NCBI GenBank assembly: GCA_002477505.1
Contig: DLQB01000140.1
Location: forward strand, 2,117 to 39,452
Direction of reading: 5' to 3'
Source: Flavobacteriales bacterium UBA7443
Lineage (GTDB): Bacteria; Bacteroidota; Bacteroidia; Flavobacteriales_D; Sanyastnellaceae
DNA length: 37,336 nt
Shown here: piece by piece, positions 16,614 through 25,900 of the stretch
Layout: each line of letters starts with the position of its first letter
How positions within the stretch are numbered: position 1 is the first letter of the stretch
Program-made: the position numbers and the translations under genes
Notes under the pieces: generated by a model
The model's database searches: none
Seen by the model: only the letters and a program-made list of their open reading frames with translations
What the model was told of the DNA's origin: nothing

Positions 16614-17960
16614 TCAGGGAGCGAGGATGTGACCATCCGCAGCTGAAATAGACCGTTCCCAAATCAATGCTCCTTGAGCAGACTTAATTTGCATGCGAAG
16701 CGTGCGCTCTTTTCGAGGCCCTGAAATCTCGAGCATCCCATAGTTCCTTTCGCCGACCATGGTGCCCGGTTCGCGCAGTTCATTGGGCTCTTCACTGTGG
16801 TCGTAACTACCGCTAGTCAATGGGCTAACGGTGAGGTCGTACACCCAATTTCCATTGGCCAACTGTAGCTTTGAAAGTTCACTGCTGTGGCGATCGCCAG
16901 ATAGGAAAACCACCCCTTGGATATCCAATCGATTCAGCTCAGAGAGCAACCATTGTCGTTCCTCTGGGAATTGAGCGAAGTTCTCATAAATCGCTGCATC
17001 GCTTACTACCTGTCCTCCTACCGCGATCAATTTGAATGGCGCTCTGCTGTTTTTTAAATTATTCAAGAGCCAATCCAGTTGGATTTTCCCAAACATCTGT
17101 CGTTTCCCCACTCCCATGCCGTCATTTACACGGTGTGTTCTGTTGTCAAGCAAGAATACTTCGGCATCCGCAAACGCAAAAGAAGTGGCGTTGAGTTCTG
17201 GCGCAGCAGCCACTTCTCCACTTGGATTGGGCCAATAGGCATCAAACGCTCTTTTTGCCAAAGCTTTATTCGCATATGAGCCGTCACAGTCGTTGGGGCC
17301 GTAATCATGGTCATCCCATACTGCATAATGAACGCCACGACTCAATAAGGTTTGTAACTCTGGCGTGCTTCGTGTGTGGTTATAACGATGAACGTAGCCA
17401 CTGTAGCTGCCAAAGTCGGCTTCTCTTAAGTATACATTGTCGCCTAGCCAGAACATCGCGTCAAATCCTTCGTTGGCCATTGTTTCGAAAATTTCATAAC
17501 CACCACCGTAAGGCTTTCCTGGTCGGTCATAGACAGGTTCATTGATGTAGGCGCAACTTCCTAATGCGATACGAACGGAAGGTGGATCGGTCCGGTATTG
17601 CCATAATCTTTGTGTAGAGATTAGCAATGTGTCCGATAGCACGCGACTTCCCGACCTAACAACATAAGAGTAAGTCGTGCCAGGTTCAAGCCCATGAATA
17701 CGGCTCAAACAGTTATTGGATGTGCCCAAGTCTTCCGCCGGATATTCACCTACAGGGTTGAGTGCCGAATCTAGCACCAAGACATGGACAGATTCAGTGG
17801 TTGAATTGGAAAGCTGCATCCAGATTGTGGCACTTCGCATATTCATGTTGCCAACCATCGGAGTCCCTATCAGCTCTGTCCCCTCATCCATCTGAGAACC
17901 GCAAGCTGTCAGGATGAGCACGCTTAAGATGATTGCAGCGCCCTTGTTCTTCATTATCAT
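16614..17960 (-). CDS. phoD: PhoD-like alkaline phosphatase lipoprotein
   Basis: Predicted metal-dependent phosphatase or phosphodiesterase of the PhoD family, 448 aa, exported. The signal peptide ends in the lipobox ILTAC, so it is likely a lipoprotein. An N-terminal Ig-like region (residues about 30-115; RSATIWMQL, LEPGTTYSYVV) is usual for the family. The metal-binding motifs follow: IALGSCAYIN, FWLGDNVYLRE, VWDDHDYGPND and the later FLSGDRHSSEL. The start may be the first ATG or the one two codons on (MKNKG). It lies downstream of a T9SS gene terminator, so it is probably transcribed on its own. The family is clear; the natural phosphoester substrate is not known. Confidence 0.88.
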   Translation of the reverse strand: MIMKNKGAAIILSVLILTACGSQMDEGTELIGTPMVGNMNMRSATIWMQLSNSTTESVHVLVLDSALNPVGEYPAEDLGTSNNCLSRIHGLEPGTTYSYVVRSGSRVLSDTLLISTQRLWQYRTDPPSVRIALGSCAYINEPVYDRPGKPYGGGYEIFETMANEGFDAMFWLGDNVYLREADFGSYSGYVHRYNHTRSTPELQTLLSRGVHYAVWDDHDYGPNDCDGSYANKALAKRAFDAYWPNPSGEVAAAPELNATSFAFADAEVFLLDNRTHRVNDGMGVGKRQMFGKIQLDWLLNNLKNSRAPFKLIAVGGQVVSDAAIYENFAQFPEERQWLLSELNRLDIQGVVFLSGDRHSSELSKLQLANGNWVYDLTVSPLTSGSYDHSEEPNELREPGTMVGERNYGMLEISGPRKERTLRMQIKSAQGALIWERSISAADGHILAP

Positions 17961-18006
17961 TTAGCGAAAGTACTCATTAGCCGAGCCTCAATCGAAAAGT
18001 TGATGC

Positions 18007-18035
18007 AAAAAAAAAGGACCCCTAAGGGTCCCTTT
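18007..18035 (-). terminator. Rho-independent terminator of the T9SS-sorted protein gene
   Basis: On the minus strand a GGACCC/GGGTCC stem with a 4-base loop (18016-18031) is followed by nine T residues (18015-18007). It begins about 25 bp after the stop codon at 18058 and separates this gene from the PhoD-like gene. Confidence 0.9.
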
Positions 18036-18057
18036 CAAATTTGTGATGAGTGCAGGA

Positions 18058-19026
18058 TTAGTGCGCTACAACGATGTTTTGAGCGTCGCTGAAGTTCTCG
18101 TGCTTTACGGAAACAGTGTAGTTACCAGCAGCCAAGTCGTGCTTCACAACAATTCGGTTACCACCGATGATGTTTTCTTGAGCAACCTCTTGAGAGATGA
18201 TAGACTTTCCTGACATATCCGTTACTTCGAGGATAATGTTCTCACCGCCCAAGTTCAACTCACGGTCAAACTTTACGCTGAACGTGCTTTCGAATACTGG
18301 GTTAGGGAAGATGTTCCACTCTGTCGAGTTGTCAATGTTAGACAATCCGTGAGAAGGACCATTGTTTTCGCCGTAGCAAGAACCGTCGTCGTAAGATGCG
18401 TCAGAGTTGAAGTTTGCCGCATTTGCGTTAGTGCAACCGAAAACTTCTGCGTCTGTAGAAGAGAATGTCAAATCATACGCTCTCCAAGCAGCTCCTTCAG
18501 CGTCCCAGCCTTGCAAGTTCAAAATGCCTGTAGCTGTTCCGTCTGTAGTCAATTGCATCAACAATACACGATCGCCAGCAGCAGTAGCAGCTTGAACGTC
18601 GGTAGGAACTACGAACCAAGCTCCGTCTGTTACGGTAAGTTCAGAACCGCTCAAGAACGAGTTGTAATCTACACCTACCGTCCAAAGGTTATTATTTGTG
18701 CTATTAGAAGCACCGATTGTTACCCAGCTATCATATTCGAGAGAGCCATCGAGAGCAACGATTTGCTCATTCACGTCCAAGGACGAGAAGCTTCCGTATT
18801 GATGCTGGTAAAAGCTACCAGTAGTACTTAGGTTCAACAAGTGCTCTCCGTCAGCGAAGACAGCGTGCAAGGAATGCTCGGCTGATGGCAATACAGCGTA
18901 CACTCGGTACGTGTTTCCTTCAACCTGGCCGCCATTGTCTACAGCTTCGACGACCAACTCAACGTTGCTGGCACTCGCACCGAAAGCGAGAAAAGAGGCC
19001 GCAGCCAGTGTGAAAAGGTTCTTCAT
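18058..19026 (-). CDS. T9SS-sorted secreted protein with one Cys repeat unit
   Basis: Exported 322-aa protein. The signal peptide is MKNLFTLAAASFLAFGASAS. Residues about 21-195 form a beta-rich domain (YRVYAVLPSAEHSLHAVFADG, TDGAWFVVPTDVQ) that I cannot name. Residues 197-217 hold one copy of the unit GCTNANAANFNSDASYDDGSC, the same repeat that fills the giant protein at the right end of the window. The last 80 or so residues fit a type A T9SS sorting domain, with IFPNPV at the start, VTDMSGKSI in the middle and YTVSVKHENFSDAQNIVVAH at the end. A stand-alone terminator follows and the 5' intergenic region is long, which suggests independent and strong expression. Role unknown; surface display or secretion is inferred from the sorting domain. 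Confidence 0.87.
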   Translation of the reverse strand: MKNLFTLAAASFLAFGASASNVELVVEAVDNGGQVEGNTYRVYAVLPSAEHSLHAVFADGEHLLNLSTTGSFYQHQYGSFSSLDVNEQIVALDGSLEYDSWVTIGASNSTNNNLWTVGVDYNSFLSGSELTVTDGAWFVVPTDVQAATAAGDRVLLMQLTTDGTATGILNLQGWDAEGAAWRAYDLTFSSTDAEVFGCTNANAANFNSDASYDDGSCYGENNGPSHGLSNIDNSTEWNIFPNPVFESTFSVKFDRELNLGGENIILEVTDMSGKSIISQEVAQENIIGGNRIVVKHDLAAGNYTVSVKHENFSDAQNIVVAH

Positions 19027-19105
19027 TTCAATGAATTATTAGATGTTTCTGTGGTCAAGATTTGATGTCTGTTGAGGCTAAGATATGACAATCCTTCGTT
19101 AATCC

Positions 19106-19134
19106 CAAAATTATTTTATCGAAGTTAATAAAAA
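19106..19134 (-). promoter_or_regulatory. Candidate promoter of the T9SS-sorted protein gene
   Basis: On the minus strand, TAATTTTG (19113-19106) fits the Bacteroidota -7 box TAnnTTTG exactly. A TTTT at 19134-19131, 17 bp upstream, may stand in for the TTTG -33 element. This would give a 5' leader of roughly 70 nt before the ATG at 19026. Confidence 0.4.
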
Positions 19135-19207
19135 GTTCATAGACGAAAGAAGTTATCTCGGCGACTTCCGCTAATGTAATGTGCAATTTGAACAACTCAA
19201 AACAAAA

Positions 19208-19255
19208 ATGAAAGTAATAGCAATCAACGCTGAAGACTGCAATTGTAAAGAATGA
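19208..19255 (+). CDS. Possible 15-codon leader peptide upstream of paaZ
   Basis: A short ORF reads MKVIAINAEDCNCKE and stops with TGA. It has an A-rich region just before the ATG (AAAACAAAAATG), which suits Bacteroidota initiation. The peptide has two Cys around one Asn (CNC) near its end. Its stop codon lies inside an 8-bp perfect stem, AAGAATGA at 19248-19255 paired with TCATTCTT at 19265-19272. The paaZ ATG is 77 bp downstream. It could be a regulatory leader peptide, a small secreted or metal-binding peptide, or a chance ORF; nothing here proves translation. Confidence 0.25.
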   Translation: MKVIAINAEDCNCKE

Positions 19256-19332
19256 TGCGTTAATTCATTCTTGTGCGGTGGCCTGCGGCTGGACCTGCGG
19301 AATATAAATTAGCTGAAAATATTTGCAAGCGC

Positions 19333-21381
19333 ATGGAGCCAACCGTATTACACCACTTCGTCAATGGCCAATGGCAATCGCCAGAAGGAAATGCCACACA
19401 GGAGATAAAGCATGCCATTTACGGGAATGTCCATGCTCTATCCTCTTCAGCAGAGTTGAATTGGAAAGAGGTCCTAGCCTATGGCCGGTCTGTGGGCAAC
19501 GCTTCGCTGCGTTCCATGACATTCCAGGAGCGTGGACGCATGCTCAAAGCACTGGCACTTCATTTGCACAGTCAAAAAGAATTGTTTTACCAGATGAGTG
19601 AGGCGACTGGCGCCACGCGAGCGGATTCATGGATTGACATCGAAGGAGGTATCGGAAACCTTTTTGCTTATGCCAGCTTGCGGCGTCAATTTGGCGACCA
19701 ACCATTTGCTTTGGATGGCGATGCCATTGGTCTCAGCAAAGGAGGAACTTTTGTAGCGAACCACATACTCGTACCGAAGGAAGGTGTTGCAGTTCATATT
19801 AACGCTTATAACTTCCCGGTATGGGGCATGCTCGAGAAGGTGGCCGTGAATTGGCTCGCCGGCGTTCCTGCCATTGTGAAACCTGCGACATCCACCAGCT
19901 TTCTCACGGAATGTGTCGTCCGGGAGATCATTCGTTCTAAGATACTCCCTCCCGGCGCGATACAACTGATTTGCGGTCCTGCTCGTGAGCTTTTGGATCA
20001 TGTGGATGAGCGAGATGTCGTAACCTTCACCGGTTCAGCTGCAACCGGAATGAAATTGAGGGCTCACCCCAATCTGAATGCCAACTCCGTGCCGTTCAAT
20101 ATGGAAGCGGATTCGCTGAACTCATCCATTTTGGGGAACCATGTGGAACCGGGTGATCCCGAATTTGAACTATTCATCAAAGAAGTAAGAAAGGAAATGA
20201 CGGTCAAATGCGGTCAAAAATGCACGGCCGTCCGGAGAATATTTGTTCCTGAGCATTTGATCGACAATGTTCAAAGTGCGCTCATTGATTCGCTATCAAA
20301 AACAAAAATGGGCGACCCGAAGGAAGAAGGAGTGAGAATGGGTGCACTTGTGAACGTTGCACAAAAAGAAGAGGTTCTTCGTCAAGTTGAGAAGTTATCG
20401 TCAGAAGCGGAGTGTGTCTACCGCGATGAATCTGATCCTATAGGGCATGTCCAAAGTGCAGCCTTCATGGGGCCTGTGCTTCTCAGAATGAACGAGCCTG
20501 ACAAAGCAGAACAATGCCATGATGTCGAAGCCTTTGGCCCGGTGAGTACACTTATGCCGTACCGCAGCATGGATCATGCCATTGAACTCGCTAACCGTGG
20601 GAAAGGCTCGCTTTGTTGCTCCTTGGTCAGTCATGACGCAAAGGAGGCTCAAAATTTCGTGATGGGAGCTGCAGTCATGCACGGACGAATACTTGTATTG
20701 GATCGCGAATGCGCGAAAGAGTCAACAGGACACGGGTCCCCCCTCCCACTTCTCGTTCACGGAGGACCCGGACGCGCCGGTGGCGGTGAGGAAATGGGCG
20801 GCCTCAGGGGAATTAGGCATTACATGCAGCGGACTGCCATTCAAGGTTCGCCCACAATGCTTTCAGCCATCACACAATCGTATCACGCTGGCGGAAGCCA
20901 AACCGAGGCCCAGCCGCATTTATTCCAACAGCACTTTGAAGACTTGATTATTGGCCATACCGTTACAACAGCAAAGCACACAATCACCGAAGCAGACATT
21001 GTCAATTTCGCCAATGTAAGCGGTGACCACTTCTACGCCCATGTGGATGAAACGAGCCTCGATGGCACCATCTTTGAGCAGCGTGTAGCGCATGGGTATT
21101 ATCTGTTGAGCAAAGCAGCGGGATTGTTCGTTGATCCCAAAAAGGGGCCGGTACTCCTGAACTACGGCGTCGAGGAAGCTCGTTTTACGAAACCTGTGTA
21201 TGCAGGCACTACCGTTGGGGTCAGGCTCACGGTGAAGGAAAAGGTTGAACAAGAGAAACGCACCGATGATGACATACGAAAGGGAATCGTAAAGTTCTAC
21301 GTAGACATGTATGACGACCAAGGTGAGAGCGTCGCGGTAGCGACCATCCTGACTATGGTGAAACTGCGCAACCAAGATTGA
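19333..21381 (+). CDS. paaZ: PaaZ bifunctional oxepin-CoA hydrolase / semialdehyde dehydrogenase
   Basis: Predicted to open the oxepin-CoA ring in aerobic phenylacetate degradation and oxidise the resulting semialdehyde with NADP. The protein is about 682 aa, the size of E. coli PaaZ. Residues about 1-530 are an aldehyde dehydrogenase with VTFTGSAATG, Glu258 in NMEADSLN and the catalytic Cys297 in CGQKCTAVRR. The linker region ESTGHGSPLPLLVHGGPGRA is very like E. coli PaaZ. The last 140 residues are a MaoC-type hydratase with Asp565 and His570 in SGDHFYAH, the pair used for ring opening. The frame is open 20 codons upstream to a GTG, but the ATG at 19333 matches the family start. No other paa gene is in the window. 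The S41 peptidase gene follows after 28 bp. Confidence 0.93.
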   Translation: MEPTVLHHFVNGQWQSPEGNATQEIKHAIYGNVHALSSSAELNWKEVLAYGRSVGNASLRSMTFQERGRMLKALALHLHSQKELFYQMSEATGATRADSWIDIEGGIGNLFAYASLRRQFGDQPFALDGDAIGLSKGGTFVANHILVPKEGVAVHINAYNFPVWGMLEKVAVNWLAGVPAIVKPATSTSFLTECVVREIIRSKILPPGAIQLICGPARELLDHVDERDVVTFTGSAATGMKLRAHPNLNANSVPFNMEADSLNSSILGNHVEPGDPEFELFIKEVRKEMTVKCGQKCTAVRRIFVPEHLIDNVQSALIDSLSKTKMGDPKEEGVRMGALVNVAQKEEVLRQVEKLSSEAECVYRDESDPIGHVQSAAFMGPVLLRMNEPDKAEQCHDVEAFGPVSTLMPYRSMDHAIELANRGKGSLCCSLVSHDAKEAQNFVMGAAVMHGRILVLDRECAKESTGHGSPLPLLVHGGPGRAGGGEEMGGLRGIRHYMQRTAIQGSPTMLSAITQSYHAGGSQTEAQPHLFQQHFEDLIIGHTVTTAKHTITEADIVNFANVSGDHFYAHVDETSLDGTIFEQRVAHGYYLLSKAAGLFVDPKKGPVLLNYGVEEARFTKPVYAGTTVGVRLTVKEKVEQEKRTDDDIRKGIVKFYVDMYDDQGESVAVATILTMVKLRNQD

Positions 21382-21409
21382 AGGCACGCATGGACTGCAA
21401 TTTTGGATC

Positions 21410-22876
21410 ATGAAGTATTTTCTCCTTGGTTTCTGTTGGGCTGTTTCGTTCACCTCTTTCGGGCAACAAGAATCCCCGCCGGACGGATTTGCTTATTTGA
21501 CGGGTGACCAAATTGCTTGTGACTTGGACAGCTTGTCTGCTTGGATCCTCAAATTGCATCCCGCTCCATTCGCCCAATGTGCTCCGGAGGAATGGACTGC
21601 GTCCCTCGAAAAAAACAAACGATTGGCTCGTGGCGGTGGAAACGTGTTCACCGCTGCGAAGGCTTATTCCGATTTGATGAGCCTCTTGAAAGACAGCCAC
21701 ACGGGAATAGCATTGCAATCATTTGCCAACACCTTGGCCCGTTCAAACGGCCAAATCCCGATTGAAATAGCCACCGTTGAAAACAAAACTGTTGTTGTTC
21801 AAGATTGGAGCAAGGAATTGGGTCGGGGCGCTGTTGTTAGCTCCATTGGGGGCATCTCCTCACGTTCGCTTCTCGGCATGTCACTTTCGATCGTGTCCCA
21901 AGAAGGGGATGCCCTCGTGTCTCGGGTTCGCATGGCAGACAAACTCTGGAATGACTTGGCTCCATTTGCTTTGGGCGCTGTAGTCGGTGATAGCTTGCCC
22001 CTTATTCTTGGCGTGAACGATTCGCTGCCTTCAAAAACATCCGTCGTTGCAAAAGCATACCTTGACTCCATCAAGTTGGCGGCAGGTAATCGAGATATCT
22101 CATGGGAACGACTGCCGGAGCACCCCGACATTATTCATTTGACCATTCGATCTTTTCACCCTGAACATGAAAGAAAGTTCAAACGTGAATTGAAACATTG
22201 CTTTCAGGCGATTTGCCGATCGGAAAAGAAATCCAAGAATGCCATTACTGGCATTGTGCTGGATTTGCGCCAAAATTCGGGAGGACACATCGCGCTTATG
22301 GCAGAAGTCCTTCCCTATCTCGCCTCAGAAGCTACACGTATTCCCTATGGTGCGCAAATCAAACATAGCGATATCGCCCGGGACCAATTGAGTCATCCAT
22401 GGATAGGTGGCTCTGTTTTCTCATTCGGATACGATCGAAATTTCATGCGCTTGAACAAAGCCATTCGGGACAAGAACCAACATAGCATGAGTTTTGTGCC
22501 CTTTGAGAACCCCGTAGCCCCGAAAAGGCGATTGAATTATGCAGGTCCTGTGGTAATGGTTCTGGACGGCCTCTCAGCTTCGGCCTCGGTTTCTTTAGCG
22601 GCGTGGTTTGTGCGGTCCGGGCGAGGAAAGACCATTGGCGAACCTCCGATGGGCAGCATTAGCGGAACGTTCGGAAACCCCGTTCGTTTGACCCTTCCAT
22701 CCTCAAAACTTCAGTTCAATGTCGCTACGGCACGCTATTACACGGAGGAACCAATACGGTGGCAAACAAAACCTTTGCTACCTGATTTCCCCATTGCCAT
22801 GACGATTACAGATCACCAACTCAACCGTGATCCATTCCTTGAGAAAGCAGTGGAATGGCTGCGCCATGCCGAGTAA
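21410..22876 (+). CDS. S41 family peptidase, exported
   Basis: Predicted 488-aa C-terminal-processing-type serine peptidase with a signal peptide (MKYFLLGFCWAVSFTSFG, then QQ). The N-terminal region has MSLLKDSHTGIAL, which places a His where many Bacteroidota S41 members have DxHT. The core has IVLDLRQNSGGH, VVMVLDGLSASASVSLAAW with the likely nucleophilic Ser near residue 389, then TIGEPPMGSISGTFG. The Lys found after this GEP block in CtpA/Prc is absent, so it is closer to the tricorn-like S41 group than to CtpA. A PDZ domain is not obvious. It lies 28 bp after paaZ and ends 25 bp before the GH92 start, in one plus-strand run. Confidence 0.87.
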   Translation: MKYFLLGFCWAVSFTSFGQQESPPDGFAYLTGDQIACDLDSLSAWILKLHPAPFAQCAPEEWTASLEKNKRLARGGGNVFTAAKAYSDLMSLLKDSHTGIALQSFANTLARSNGQIPIEIATVENKTVVVQDWSKELGRGAVVSSIGGISSRSLLGMSLSIVSQEGDALVSRVRMADKLWNDLAPFALGAVVGDSLPLILGVNDSLPSKTSVVAKAYLDSIKLAAGNRDISWERLPEHPDIIHLTIRSFHPEHERKFKRELKHCFQAICRSEKKSKNAITGIVLDLRQNSGGHIALMAEVLPYLASEATRIPYGAQIKHSDIARDQLSHPWIGGSVFSFGYDRNFMRLNKAIRDKNQHSMSFVPFENPVAPKRRLNYAGPVVMVLDGLSASASVSLAAWFVRSGRGKTIGEPPMGSISGTFGNPVRLTLPSSKLQFNVATARYYTEEPIRWQTKPLLPDFPIAMTITDHQLNRDPFLEKAVEWLRHAE

Positions 22877-22901
22877 ATTCCTTTTGACTAATTTTCACCG
22901 C

Positions 22902-25900
22902 ATGCAAAGCTTTAGAAACCAAATGCCACCGTCCATCTCCATTGCCCTTGGCTCATTGGCTGTACTTTTTGTGATTGGTTGCTCCGATCAATCACCCACT
23001 CCGCTGCACCAAGAAGTGAATCCATTTATAGGCACTGGAGGCCACGGACATACATACCCAGGCGCAACCTCCCCTTTTGGAATGGTTCAGTTAAGTCCCG
23101 ATACGCGGCTAACGGGTTGGGATGGCTGCGGCGGTTATCATTATTCGGACACGGCAATCTATGGTTTCAGCCACACCCACTTGCAAGGCACAGGAGTGTC
23201 CGATTATGGCGACATCCTGTTCATGCCCTGTACGCAATTCAATGAAGAAGGAACTTCATGGCCTGAACGCTATAAGAGCCGGTTTTCCCATGATTCAGAA
23301 ACAGCGCATGCCGGACATTACCAAGTAGACTTGTTGGACCATGGCATTCAGGTTGACCTCACCACCACACCTCGTGTAGGAATTCATCGGTATCAATTGA
23401 ATGAACCGGACACATTGACATTGATCGTGGACATGAATCACCGCGATGAATTGGTGCATTACAGCATTTACCCAATGAATGACTCAACATTGGTTGGCCA
23501 TCGGGTATCGGACAATTGGGCTAAGGAGCAGCACGTTTATTTCGCAGCGCGATTTGATCGTGCATTTGAATGGCAAGATCAATTGTCTGAAATAAAAGAC
23601 CTCGGCCAGGACGGCAATGGAATACTCCAGCAAGAAATGGAGTTCGTTCCTGTATTCGCTTGTGATTTTGGTGTAGTCGATGAATTGAATGCCCGGGTGG
23701 CCCTGAGTTTTGTCAGCATCGAAGGGGCGTTAAAGAATTTAGAGGCAGAAGCGCCGACCAATGACTTCAATCATTACCTCCAAGAGGCCACCGCGCACTG
23801 GGATGAACAACTCGCTTGTGTCATCGCAGAAGGAGGTACGGATGAAGACCGCAAGAAATTATACACGGCGTTGTACCACTGCTTCACAACACCAAACATT
23901 GCGAATGATGTCGACGGCAAGTACCGAGGAACCGATTTGGAGCCCCATCAATTGGGTGCAGAGGATGGAAATCATTACACCGTTTTCTCACTTTGGGATA
24001 CCTACCGCGCACTGCATCCGCTGCTGAATTGGCTCGAACCGGCGCGATCACGGGATTTTATCCGAACCATGTTGCGCATGTACGAGGAAGGAGGGCAGTT
24101 ACCGGTTTGGGAATTGGCCGGCAATTACACGGGTTGCATGATTGGATACCATAGTGTTCCTGTAATTGCCGACGCCTGGTCTTGGGGCATTGAAGATTTT
24201 GACCAGCAATTGGCATTGAATGCCATGGTTCAAGCCGGTGACAGTATGCACCTCGGGCTACCTGCCTATATCGAACGCGGATACATCCCCCTCGACGAGG
24301 AACATGAGTCGGTTTCAAAGACATTGGAATATGCATTTGACGATGCTTGCATCTCTGTATTTGCCAATGAGATAGCCCGAAAAGCTGAAGACGATTCCCC
24401 AATTGGTTTGATCGAAATTGAGAGGCGATTTAAGAATCGCGCACTCTCCTACCGCAACCTTTTCAATTCAAAATCAGGTTTTATTCAACCGAAGCGAGGC
24501 GGCGCTTGGCTGGACAATTACGAGCCCAGAGAAGTTAACTTCAATTATACGGAGGCCAACGGATGGCAGTACAACTTTTATGTACCCCACGACATCAACG
24601 GGCACATGAATCTCATTGGTGGCCCCGCAGCATACGAATCTCTATTGGATGAAATGTTTGAAGGGACGAGTGAAACCACAGGTCGAAGTCAACCTGATAT
24701 TACGGGAATGATCGGGCAATACGCGCATGGCAATGAGCCAAGCCACCACATGGCATATCTCTACGCATACGCTGGAAATCATGGCAAAACGGTTAAGCTT
24801 GTGCAGCAAATCCAAGAGAATCTATATTCCAACGCTCCGGATGGACTTTCTGGCAACGAGGATTGTGGACAAATGAGCGCATGGCATGTTTGGAGCGCGA
24901 TGGGCATGTACCCCGTTTGTCCGGGTTCAGACCAATTGGTTGCGGGGACTCCCTCATTTTCTTCCATGCGGATTACCCCACGGCAAAAGCAAGGCAGTTC
25001 ACCGGAGAAGAAACAATTGCACATTGAACGCTTCGGCTCTGGCCCTCATGTCAATGGTGTCTCATCCCACTTCGGAAGTTCGACCGTCCTTCAATCGCAG
25101 ACGAAGAGTTGGTTCAGCAAAGAATTGGTTCAACAAGGCGGACGCATTCAATTTAAGACCGACGCAGATTCCTCTAAATCATTTGGATCAGCTCTGGCCG
25201 ATCGACCGTCAGAGCATTGGGAGGATGAGCGATTCACGGGTGTCCCTGTCATTGAAGCACCCATGACCTTTCGATCAAAGACGTTTATGGTTTCCATCTT
25301 GCCCAATGCAAAAGAGGATGCAATTGAATATCAAGTCTCAAATCAACGTTTGAAGAAAGCATCAGAATCTTGGAAACCCTATTCACATCCTTTTGAAGTA
25401 AGTGCCGATGCACAAATATGGGCGAGAAGTGTAAATGCCAATGGGAATCAATCCAGTGCAGTGTCTCATCAAATTCGCAGGATCAGCCACAACTGGACGC
25501 TGGACTTGCAGACTGCGTTTGATCCCCAATACGCGGCAAGCGGAACGAATGCGATGATTGATGGCATCCAAGGCCCACGTCACTATCAAACAGGAGACTG
25601 GCAGGGGTTTTGGGGCGAAGACGTGAAAGGAGTGATTGATCTCAAGGAAAATCGGCAAATCACAGCGGTTGAAGTTGGTGCATTGCGGGACATTCGGCCA
25701 TGGATATTTCTACCACGAGAAGTTCAAATTGAGGTTTCATTAGATTCGCTCGCATGGCGCGTATTTGGCGGGGGAGCCAAGGGCCACGAAAAAGCCGATG
25801 ATGATGAGGAGGCTTTGGTTCATCGCTTTAAAATTGAAGGAAAAGCGTCTGCCCGCTACATTCGTTTTGAAATCGTCAATTTCGGGCCGCTTCCCGAAAA

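Larger units (their letters stand above)
19027..19332. other. Divergent intergenic region between T9SS gene and paaZ
   Basis: This 306-bp stretch separates divergent genes. It is AT-rich in its left part, where a minus-strand promoter is expected. Its right part holds a 15-codon ORF with a short stem at its stop, then a G/C-rich patch with CCTGCGG repeated twice (near 19280-19304), then the paaZ start. No tRNA or known riboswitch was recognised. Confidence 0.6.
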
